Source of the DNA: Tethya wilhelma
Taxonomy: Eukaryota; Porifera; Demospongiae; Tethyida; Tethyidae
Direction: 5' to 3'
Length of the DNA: 64,000 bases
Assembly (NCBI GenBank): GCA_964030475.1
Contig: CAXIPT010000003.1
Coordinates: forward strand, 1,412,801 to 1,476,800
The notes below the pieces were generated by a model, which was not told the DNA's origin, did not search any database, and was given only the letters and a program-made list of their open reading frames with translations. How positions within the stretch are numbered: the stretch's first letter is position 1; each line of letters opens with the position of its first letter. Below, piece after piece: positions 50,468-60,211 of the stretch. The position numbers and the translations under genes were made by a program.

Positions 50468-52843
50468 CCATCGAAATCTCGAGAAAGACACATGTAGCTC
50501 TATCGACAAAGCTGATGGTACTTACGTACATAAATCTGAATGATCTTGTAGAAATATATTTTTTGCTGTCCAAAACACTGTAGTTGCTGAGTTTCGAGGC
50601 TTCTCTGAGCCTTTAGCTTCAAGGCCACGCCCATTGATCTGGTGTGCATTATCTAGAATATGTGTTGAACGTAAGCAGCTCAGCAGCTCAGCAGCTCAGC
50701 ATAGCTGCATGGCTGCTGTAGCTGTTGCTGTTGCTCTTGGTCAGCTGCTTGCCAGCCTGCATAGCTACGGGTGTAGATCATCTATGATATCAACGCAAGC
50801 TGGGTTGCTGATTATCAAGTTTAGGCATAGACTGGTGTAGCACGACACAGACTGAATACTCAGCTGCCAGCCTTTTCAGTAGTCAATGCTTAGCTATATA
50901 TTGTCAGCTAGCTACTGAGCATATCACAAAGTCTAGCTAGGCCTGTGTTTCATCCCAGAGGCAGCCACAGTAACCGTCTGTGTATTATGATGGTGGACTA
51001 TTAGTTTTCTTGATTCACCCAGGCTATACAATGATATAAGTATGATAATATACTCTTTTACACAGTTTATGCACGTATGTACTAGCTAGTTGAGTGTGCC
51101 GAGACTTGAGCACCAGCGGTGCTTTCATTTACACCAAAAGGTGAGAGTACATTACTAGCATGCTTAATACTCTTTTGCAGAATGATCATGAATACCAGAA
51201 TTCAGCTGTACAATACGCAATCAGATTGATGATTCTAGCTAGCTCTTGGCTGTACATATGACCATTGTACCATAATCCGCATGGGGCAATTTCCCTGCAC
51301 TCAGTGCACTATACTAGTTTAAATTCCAAATGCCTCGTTATATAGGTGGTGCTTGACATAATAAAAAATTAATAATATATACCTTGGGCCTCGAGCATCA
51401 TCACAACTAATCGTGGGTCTCCATTCTTACTAATAATCAGCGACATCTCAGGGCCTCACCTGATTTATGGGTTTCACACCAGTGCTACTTTCTACGTAAC
51501 CAGGTCTATCCTAGTCTCGCTAGCCAGACTCTCCGCAAAAAATGGGAGAGTCTGGTGAACAGCGCATACTAAACTCGTTCTCGTTACCAGAATCTGGTAA
51601 TGACCACAATCATGTTCCATAAGTGGGTGCGGGTTGTAGATTACGAATCTGATAGCGCTTGGAATCTGCAAAGCAATCAAAGAAGTTTCTTTCTGAGAGT
51701 TTAGCCCGCGTAAGTATTCTTACACAACGACGAGACATGGCCCAATCTTGTGTTTGACTAACAAGCGAGATGTAAGTATCCTGTGACAGAACTATTCGTT
51801 CCACGGCTCAGTCGTCAAATCAAATAGTAAGTGCGTGGTAAAATTGACTCTTTCTATACTTAGCTTGTAGGTAAGGATAGAAAGCACCTTCGCCATCAAG
51901 AAAGGTAGTCTTTAGCCTCCTCTTGTTCTAGCAAAATCCAACCATAGAGAAGTTTCTGTATGAGCGCTGAGCTGCAGTTGCATTGCGGTTAATATTACGT
52001 CATCTACAACCCGCAAAACATGATTGTGGTCATTACCAGATTCTGGTAACGAGAACGAGTTTAGTATGCGCTGTTCACCAGACTCTCCCATTTTTTGCGG
52101 AGAGTCTGGCTAGCGAGACTAGGTCTATCCCAGGCTGCTGTTAAAATGTTGTGATCAAGGTAGTATAATATTATACCACAGGGGTGCAGAAATAGGGAGT
52201 AATAAAAAGGATGCACTTGCTACAAATTTTTGTGAGACTGAAAATCACACCCACATAATTAGCTAATTTTAGCTCCTCCTATTCATTAAAATCGAACAGT
52301 AGCAAGTGCTTCAGCCTTGCAAGATTGAATGCTCTCTAAAGCTAAAAAGAAAGCCTTTAAAAGGTGTTTTGTATTGAATTCTGGCCAAAGGACCGCTAAG
52401 CAGTGCTGCTAAAGTAGGTACGCAAAAAATAGTACCAAAGTGTAATTTTTGCAACTAAAAAAGGGGGAGCAAATGCCCTCTGTACCCTCCTCCCTATACT
52501 GCACTGTACAACCATCCATGAAGTCAGGCAGGCTTGCCAACTAGGTGGAAGACTGTGGTTCTTCACAAAAGTATAAGAAGGAAGTGAAGAAAGAATATAA
52601 AATGATATAAATCTTACCGCTTTCTGAAGTGCAGTTTCATGCTTCTGTTCTCCACTCTGCTGGGTCTCTTTCTCTTGGAGGGGATTCACACTTTCTGGAA
52701 TACAGTCACCCTCAAGCTCATTTGAGACCTTTTAATAGGCAGAAATCAAATAACATCATGGCTTGCTTTATATTTATTCATATGTACAGCTGTATTAGTT
52801 ATTATAAACTCACAGAGTACAACTTTTCTTGTCGTGGGTCCAT
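43306..52843 (-). CDS. WW-array ROCO GTPase with Death domain (intact)
   Basis: Exons: 52814-52843 ([10 protein letters not shown]), 46307-46988 (WW array), 43992-46139 (Roc-COR), 43818-43879, 43686-43731, 43306-43583 (Death, stop TAA); all phases agree, 1081 residues. The first exon lies 5.8 kb upstream and is assigned by its likeness to those at 38291 and 59688. Two NEDD4-like exons in between (52618-52728, 49896-50051) are both phase 0-0 and could be included. The WW exon holds seven units; units 2, 5 and 6 are atypical. Roc: [31 protein letters not shown], so GTP binding is likely. [18 protein letters not shown]. Death domain: [19 protein letters not shown]. Architecture suggests PPxY-ligand binding in front, GTP-controlled dimerisation, and Death-fold signalling at the end, in the cytoplasm. 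No LRR or kinase is present, unlike LRRK. Confidence 0.85.
47212..47421. mobile_element. Foldback element, CCGTATAGCGG family
   Basis: Ends TACCGTATAGCGGATATTTT and the inverse of TACTGTATAGCGGGTATTTT. The interior is the same as 54899-55099 (CACGAAATATTTACCACGAA and others). It lies in intron 1 of the intact ROCO gene. Confidence 0.75.
47479..47727. mobile_element. Short inverted-repeat element
   Basis: Left TAAAGTCTATTCGCGTTCAC and right its inverse, with one or two mismatches. The interior has no coding sequence. Confidence 0.6.
48690..48720. repeat. Small hairpin with CACGTG-like stem
   Basis: CCTCGTGCACGT at 48690-48701 pairs with ACGTGCACGAGG at 48709-48720 over a 7-base loop, next to a long CA tract. 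Purpose unknown. Confidence 0.5.
49350..49749. mobile_element. 400-bp foldback MITE with TAGCCTCG ends
   Basis: Inverted arms of about 80 bases (TAGCCTCGTTCCCAGGCTCT onwards) flank a 240-bp middle. ACTACTAT occurs directly on both sides (49342-49349, 49750-49757). Confidence 0.85.
49896..50051 (-). CDS. NEDD4-like WW3 exon inside ROCO intron
   Basis: 52 codons, phase 0 at both ends, with acceptor CAG and donor GTAGGT. Encodes [20 protein letters not shown], then [18 protein letters not shown] and EELGPMP, close to NEDD4 exon 13426-13575. Open and canonical (both Trp present). It could act as an extra WW exon of the 43306-52843 gene, or be a leftover of a NEDD4 duplicate. Confidence 0.7.
51512..52121. 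mobile_element. 610-bp foldback MITE with 9-bp target duplication
   Basis: Terminal inverted repeats of over 100 bases, starting TAGTCTCGCTAGCCAGACTC. Flanked by GGTCTATCC on both sides (51503-51511, 52122-52130). No transposase frame inside. Confidence 0.9.
52490..52560 (-). pseudogene. Decayed NEDD4-like WW2 exon
   Basis: Starts [13 protein letters not shown], like NEDD4 exon 13904-14065 ([13 protein letters not shown]), then loses frame and similarity. Located between the linker-like and WW3-like exons in the same order as in the NEDD4 gene. Confidence 0.7.
52618..52728 (-). CDS. NEDD4-like linker exon next to ROCO first exon
   Basis: 37 codons, phase 0-0. The end (ETALQKA, donor GCG|GTAAGAT) matches the end of NEDD4 exon 14396-14671 (STAVQRA, same donor). 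Only 85 bases separate it from the [10 protein letters not shown] exon, in phase, so it could be the second exon of the 43306-52843 gene. Confidence 0.6.
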
Positions 52844-53403
52844 CTCGTGGCCTGGTATTATGTACTATGGAGGCTCAATTATTATAGAGGGATTCCGCAA
52901 AACAGTTAGCCAACCAACAGTCTTTGAAGTCCCAAATTTATTATGAACACCACCTTCACGCGGAAGTACCACGCCCATTTTGGCCACACCCTTTATGTGC
53001 AAGTGATCGAGTTTCAAATGTTCCAAACGCGAGCAAATTTTCAGTTACTGCATAAATAATGACATCCATGAGCAAAATTGCCAAAAAAATGCTTGAAAAT
53101 CTTTCAGTGCAAAATCGTTCACTTAGCTTGTAATTATTTATTGTTATCATGCAACAATGTTGTACATTGTGGCTTAGCTTGCCCATGCCATGGCCAGTGA
53201 AGACACAAAATTTTTACACAGGGCCCCAGGTTGTAGAGAAGGCCTGGGAACGAGACTGTTCTCAGTACACAGTTCAAAGTTCCAAAATACAGCTAGCATA
53301 ATAATAATTATTATACATTTTAAATACTTTACAAATCATATGGTCACAGATATCAGTACAAATCAGTCTACATGTTACTACAATGATGAAACCATCGCTA
53401 ATA
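52844..53403. other. Intergenic between two ROCO genes
   Basis: 5' flank of the 43306-52843 gene and 3' flank of the 53404 gene; part (about 53140-53300) resembles the 3' flank of the 25565 gene. No gene seen. Confidence 0.6.
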
Positions 53404-56400
53404 TCAATGAACCTTGAAATCTACTCTGATTTCTTGTGCCTTTGCCTCATATCCTAGACTCTCCAGAGCCTCCACCAGTGTCTCAAAGGAAGGAGGTGGG
53501 CTGGTCTGGTCCAACCACTCCCCTAACATAGCACGAAGACAATCTCTCGACATACAATGGTTATCACGCTCAATCCTGTCTAGTGAGTGAGAGGGAACTA
53601 GAAGGAGAGTTCCAATGTTTTTCCAGTCACTGGCAACTGGTAGGAGAAGACGGAAGGACTTGGAGTGAAGGTGAGAGACATCTGTAGGAGAGAAATGGAG
53701 AGAATTTTTAACACAAAGATAGAAACACATAATATTTGTACTATGAGTATCGTGCTGTTGTATTCCCTTGGGCTCGAGAATACATACAACAGCCCTCAGG
53801 AGTACAAAACCATACACACTAGATACTCAGATGACTTGTACCATAGTGGTCACTAAGTAAACTCAGCTGATGTACCCTAGGGGGCTTGAAAACCACCATG
53901 TACCCAGGGCTGGCTTGTTACCAGAGGAGGTTGCAAGTGCGCAATTATAGATCGTGCGGATAACGTTAATTGCTTAAAAATTGCTGAGTCAGCAATCTTT
54001 TTCTGCCTGATCAGCATTTATTCTCCGTGTACTGCAGGTATACCTCCGTAAATGTTGCTGAATCAGCAGAAAAAGATCGCTGATTCAGCAATTTTTAAGC
54101 AATCAACGTTATTCACGTGATTTCTAATTGCTTGCTTGCAACCTCCTCTGGCTTAAAAGGTCAACTGTGTCAAACCTCCTCTGGCTTGTTACTCAGTGTA
54201 CATGGGATATGTAAACTTAGGCGGTACCTTTGAAGTATGACCTAACTATGGTACAAGCAGTACATAGATATCCTCTACAAAGCAAGAATCAATTCACTGA
54301 AGACTTACTGGTACTCTGTGACTGTCTTGATGCTGATGGCTCCAAATCTTCATACTGTATGTTTTCACATAACATTGTAACCCATGTCAACAGTGAATAT
54401 AATAATACCATGAGAATATAAACAACATACTCACTTTTATAGGACAACTTGCTGTAGGTGAAAAGTGGGTGGATGGCTCATCTTCAACGGTAGAAGCTAT
54501 AGATAGGCAATCAAACAACAAAATAATCATGAATAGAAACAGTACAGGAATCAATCTATTCACATGTCTTGTAGGGGTAAAAAAAAAAAAAAGGATCTAG
54601 CTCGATAAACTATAGAATCAATAATATTATGCATGAACACACAAATATAATTATACCAGTGGAAATCCGAGCTCGTTTTCGTGATGATAAGAGGTCCTGA
54701 GCTAGATCTTTGTTCTATTTAAACAAAAGAATATAAACTATGAATCCAGCTCTAGTTAATTAGATAATTATAGTTATGCTAACCTCAATTAGTGGACTGC
54801 TTCTTCTCTGCTGTAAATAGCTTGGTGCCTCAGTTTTAGCACAAGATTCTATATACGCAAAAGATAATCAACAATAAAAATCAATCAAGGCTATTGCATA
54901 CCGTATAGCGGGTATTTTTCGTGGGGTAAAATTTTCGTGGTTGACTGAAGAACAACGAAATATTTACCACGAATAAAGGCTGGGGTGTGGTTAATCCATA
55001 CGTGCCGTATACGTGACCACGAAATTTTTTCCACGAATTAGCGAAATTTTCAAAGAGCACAAAAATTTTACCCCCCGAAAAATACCCGCTATACGGTACT
55101 TCAAATAGCCTCGTTCCCAGGCCTTGTTCCAGCTACCACGTTTAACTCTTAATTAAACCATGTTGAGTTGGCCTGCATAGGTATATGAGGCTATGGTTTA
55201 AACACACATGCATGCATGCACACATATATAACAAAGTGTCACAGTATGTATAATACTGACCATTCACTTGTCCCAACCAAACAGTGTAATCTTGAGGTAA
55301 GGAAGAAGCAACAATCGCCCCTGATCTTTAACACAAGGTGACTTCATCCACCAGATCTGATTCAATTTCAGTGTCTCTTGGAAATGAAGCGGGATGTTGA
55401 CCAATGCTCTCGACACAGTCTGAGTCTTGACAATAGAAGCTGAGAGAGTGGTCTGCATCTGATGTGAGGTTCATATCAGATGATACTTTCTCAATACCTG
55501 CTTCCACACTTTGACGGACTTCAGAACACACACTCTGGACTAATCTTTTAACAGATTTCCATTTCTCCTCACGGCTATGGACCAGCTCCAGGTAGGTGGG
55601 ATGGATCTTGAGAGTGATGATATCGTAAAGACTGACACGAAATGAAACTTGGTTTCGGAAGATTCGATCAGTTTGAAGTTCCCATTTGAATTTTGACCTC
55701 ATTTCGTTGGTGAGTAGATACACAATGAGAGCTCCAGCAAGGCCCTTGGGGCAGTACCCACATTTAAATGCGATCAGTAGAGGAGGGGTGGCTGAATTCT
55801 CAGGAGTAGCTGGAGGTTGCTGAGAATCGCACACTTTTGAATGGGCTAGAATACAGGGGATGAAGTATTTCTGGACACTATCTTCCGTTTGAAAGGGAGC
55901 AACTATTCGAAGATGTTCGAGTAGCTTGAGGAGCTTACCTGGTGTAAGAAGGCTTTCGAATTGGCCGACTTTCTCTAGATCTTCAAACGAGAATATACCT
56001 TTGTGTTTGAACTGATCGTAAGGCCTTTTGGAAACTTTTCCAAATGTGAACGTGTTCACTAAGAGGTGAGTGACACTGTCGAAAAGCACCTGAGGATCTC
56101 TTATCACGATGTCGTCAAGATCAGGAGTGGGGAAGTGACGAACAAGGCCAATCTTTGTGTGAAGAAACCAGAGAGCATGGTTCAATTCTTCACGAGTGGA
56201 TATTCCACAATCTTGAGCAATAGCAAAACATTGATTGTAACTGATGATGCGATCTCGTATACTTTGTTGACGAACAACAAGGCTGAAGATTAGCCAGTGT
56301 GCAGGATAGCTCATTTTAAAATCACCATGATGTACAGCTTGATCAACACTAAATCTTATTCTTGCAAAGTCTGAATCGTCTTCAGCAAAGTTGTTGACAG

Positions 56401-59400
56401 TGAAGATGAGTTGAGACTCACTGGAAAACACCACCAAATCTTCATCGTAGTGGGCAGTGGACTTGATGACCTTCTGAAGGTAGTCGTCAATTTCCTTGAT
56501 TTTTGATTCGCGTGTGGCTGGGTCAAGCTGATCTTTGTGTGTGCCGACAATGAGGACTTTTGGTTTGAGTGGAGAACTCCTTGCCTGTGAACTGTTGTAT
56601 GTGAATGTGCCCATTGAAGCTACACTGGCGAGCGATTGAAGAATAGCCTCCTCTACAGTGAGTGTTGATTGATAGGGGTCTGACCGTAGACCATCAGGAA
56701 GACGATACTCTATCGTGAACAAATTATGGAGGTCTTGATGGAGGCAAAAAGTGATAAAGAAAAAGGAAGGACCTGACACCAACAGGGGAAATACCGCTTG
56801 GAACTCCATTTGGCCTCCTGTATCGGTGAGATAGAGAGTCCAGGAATTTTTTAAACGTTGAGGAAGGCTGATCATTTGCTTCCCTTGGAGAGCTTCTTTG
56901 AACACTCTCTTTGGAGGTAGATATCCTGATGGTGGTAGGAAAAACTGCTTTTTGCTGCTTTTCAGTTGATGAGGATGTGAACTTACAATGGGAACATTGT
57001 CAGGTGCTGAATTAGGTACTAAATCAGGGCTGTTGCTTTCGTCAAGATTCAATTTTTTGATGAGTGGATTGGGAGTAGTAGCAGTAGATATTTTTTGTGG
57101 TGTGTCTAGATCTGTGACACTTTTGGGAATTTCTGAAGCAAATTCGATCACTCTGACAGCTTCATCATTGTAGAGAATTTTGTACCATGTTGTTGAGTCA
57201 GCACTCACAGTTATGGAAGAAGATCTTCTAACTTGAACTTGAATGACTCTATCGGCTACTCCAGTGCTAGGTGAGGTGGAGCTAGGCATTTCACCAGATA
57301 GTCGGGACAGCAAGGAGCTCTTTCCAGAGCCAGCTGGGCCAACAAATGCTATGTGTCCTACAATGTGTTCCAGTTCACCCTTTTTTCGTATAGCCTTTTC
57401 GACAGCAGCAAGGTGATCAGCTTCAGATGCAGCTTGATTTTCATCTATAAAATCACCAGAAACAAAACTATAATGACAACTGTTATATACTATTACATAC
57501 AATTATGAATACAATTTGAAGCTAGCCATAACTATTACTGTATATAGCCAGAAATATTGACGGAGATTTTAATTTGACAGTAGTGAGTGTCAAAGTTCAA
57601 ATTAATTTAAGTCCGTCAATATTTGGACACTGTATAATGCATATACTATGCGGATGCGCAAATCGTCAAATTAAATTCGTCAATATTAAACTTTATATTT
57701 TTCATTCTGTGGAGAAAACTGTGACAGTGAAATATTTTGACCATTAATATTTCCGGCTATACGATACATGCACGGCCAAATTAAAAATTGATGCGTATAT
57801 ACATGATACTTGAAGGAAGTCACACAAAAAGCGATCATGAGCTTTGGTACAGTATGGAGCACATCACTCACCTATTTTACGATTTCGTCTTCTCTTTAAC
57901 TTGGGATGTTGCCATGTTGTGGTTCGAGTGTTGTGATCAGCATAATAGACACGACCTTCAGGTGTCCTACGCTCCTCCCAGCCCTCAGGAAGGTCTGGCA
58001 ACTTGGGACATTCCAATGTTCTTCTACGACTGGTTTGATTGATATAAAAGACATGACCTGTACTACAATCCACATGCATCTCCCAGCCTTCTGGAAGGTT
58101 TGGATGTTGGGGTGTAAAACTATTTTCACAATCAGAGAAGAAGAATTTAATACTTGCAATATTTGGCAGCATAAACATCTCCCACCCCTCTGGCAAGCTT
58201 AGATCATAATGATCGAAATAAAAGGGATACCCTGTTTCCGTCAGTCGCATCTCCCAGCCTAATGGCAGATTGGGATGTTTCCATGTTGTTATACGCATTA
58301 TATAATTGACGTCGACGTAATAGTGACGACCATCTCCTATCTCATATATCTTATGTACTTCCCAGCCCTTAGGCAAGTTAGGGTGAATCCACTCCATTTC
58401 ACGGTTGTTATGATCAATGTAAATGAAACCTTTTGGTGTCTTTCGTACACCACCTCTTTTAGGCAAAATAGGAGGTTTCCATGTTCTTGTATGGTCATTG
58501 AACTTATAAATGAAACGGCCTTCTTTCGTTAAACACATCTTCCAGCCCTTTGGCAAGCTTGGGTCCTGTAATTCAGTGCCAATAACACAAATTTAATATC
58601 AATATCTGTCATAAAATTATCTACTACATGGCCATCTATCACTACAGTGACAAGGCTTGGCCCTGGTCGCTAGCTAGCTTAGGTTGTACCGGACAGGCCA
58701 AGCCGATTCCAGAGCCTGGGGGAAGTACAAGACTAGAGGATCATCGTGGCCTCGAGAGCTGATTAGGTTATATCATAGATTATATAGACTACGTACACGG
58801 GATTGGAAACGAAGGTCACGTGATACATTTTTGTGAAGCACTCGGCATTGTCAATTTTGCAGCTTAGTTTTTTCTAAAGAAGTCAAAAACCAACGAACAG
58901 CAGCTACAAGACGACCCCAAAAGATAAGAATAAGTCATAAATAGCCACTAAAATGTTTGCAATCGCGTATTGCATGCGCCTGAGAAGTTTTTAGTTCTGT
59001 GCATGTACAGCTGTATCAAAACAGTACATGACATGCTGCTCATTTTCGACCCACAGTTCTTTCTGTGATAGGTATGTTCGTTCAAACTGCCCAGAAGGGC
59101 ATATGGTTTGTACTAGTGCTTGAGTTGATAGGGCACAAATTAGCTCTACTGCGTTGAGACAGCTGGGAGAGGGATGATAATTTTTGAGAGCAAAGTTGAA
59201 CAAAATACGGCTTTGTCCAGTCTTAGCTGACGAACAACAGACCAAGAGAATATCTAGTATGGCTAAGGGCATATACTAAGACCTTCTCGAGACATGGAGA
59301 CAGCTAGCTCACATTGATAAAGCGTACAGCCAACAGGAGAGGGAGAAAAAAAAGTAGTGTAAGTGGTCCAATTTTGAGCGCCTAGAAATTAGCAAATAAA

Positions 59401-59783
59401 ACCTGTACAGCAGCATTTATTTATGAAAACGCTAGTTTAAATAACTGACTTTACTTCTACAACTTACTTTTTCTCTTGGCTTGTACGAGGAGTGAGTTTT
59501 TTGAAAGAAAAGCAGCCTTCCTTGCTCGACAAAAAATGACCAAAAATTAACAATGCGGACGGCTTCGCGAGTTAACTATGGGACTATACTGTCATGTGAC
59601 CTCCGTTTCCAATCCCGGGTACGTATGTCTATATAATCTATGGTTATATAGCTGCATACATACGGTTGAACAGACATTTGTACTCACTGAGTAGAACTCC
59701 TCTCTTGCGTTAGGCCAGACTACCTCCTCTAGCTCTAAGTCCTCTTCGATATCGATCCTGGGTGGGTCCAGGTACGGGTCCAT
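53404..59783 (-). CDS. WW-array ROCO GTPase with Death domain, interrupted by a stop
   Basis: Exons: 59688-59783 (MDPYLDPPRIDIEEDLELEE start), 57872-58565 (WW array), 55261-57444 (Roc-COR), 54784-54848, 54657-54714, 54435-54496, 54309-54354, 53404-53681 (Death, stop TGA); phases agree, 1161 codons in all. Seven WW-like units; unit 2 lacks the first Trp (KRGG), units 5 and 6 lack the second. Roc has [25 protein letters not shown]. Near the COR end the codon after TLC is TAA (55328-55330) where paralogues have AAA (Lys), with the frame continuing normally behind it (RSGAIVASSLPQDY). As read, the protein stops at about 968 residues and loses the Death domain, although the Death exon is well preserved. 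Two linker exons (54657, 54784) are absent from the paralogues. Recent null allele, base error or a Death-less form. Confidence 0.8.
53920..54152. mobile_element. Foldback element in a Death-gene intron
   Basis: Ends CCAGAGGAGGTTGCAAG and inverse. Inside, TTGCTTAAAAATTGCTGA and AGCAATCTTTTTCTG are also inverted, so nearly the whole element can fold. Confidence 0.7.
54899..55099. mobile_element. Foldback element, CCGTATAGCGG family
   Basis: Ends TACCGTATAGCGGGTATTTT and exact inverse. Nearly the same sequence as 47212-47421 in opposite orientation. Confidence 0.8.
57535..57772. mobile_element. Foldback element upstream of Roc exon
   Basis: Left end GTATATAGCCAGAAATATTG and right end AATATTTCCGGCTATACGAT are inverted. 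Interior stretches around AATTTGACAG and CAAATTAATTTAAG also pair. In the intron between WW and Roc exons. Confidence 0.55.
58768..59652. mobile_element. 0.9-kb inverted-repeat element in ROCO intron 1
   Basis: Left arm (ATAGATTATATAGACTACGT, GGGATTGGAAACG) is found inverted at 59590-59652. No coding region recognised inside. The remainder of this intron (58566-59687) has no other feature. Confidence 0.6.
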
Positions 59784-60211
59784 TGTCTGTTTTGACGTGC
59801 ACTAAATTAGAGTTTAACGTACGTTTACGCTGTGTCTAGAGAGCCGGCAGACCGTATACTTTCCGGAATCCGCATGCGTATATGCTATCCGCTATAGAGC
59901 GGGTGCAGTACGTAAAATGAGTCACTTCCGTATGGAAAAATGTACAGAGCAATATGGAGAAACGAGCAGCTGTCATTTACTTCCGTATGGCAAAAATAAC
60001 TATTTCTAGTATCACTTCCGGTTTTTGATGACGTTGATTGCACCCGCTCTTTCAGTGTTACGTAATACTGCATCCGCGAAGGAAATTCGAAAGGAGGAAA
60101 AGGAAGTGACATCAAAGGAAATAGTTTACAAACATAAATTTACTAATAACCTTTATTGTCTTAATTGCATATGCCATTTAATTTTGCTGATTTTATGCAT
60201 ATTCCAGACAG
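59784..60211. other. Intergenic between ROCO start and DAP3 stop
   Basis: Both neighbours are on the minus strand. CACTTCCGTATGG occurs twice near 59923 and 59980. No gene and no firm promoter motif. Confidence 0.5.

Noticed and set aside
57872..58565. CRISPR-like regularly spaced repeats
   Set aside because: The repetition is coding WW units of variable sequence, not identical repeats with spacers.
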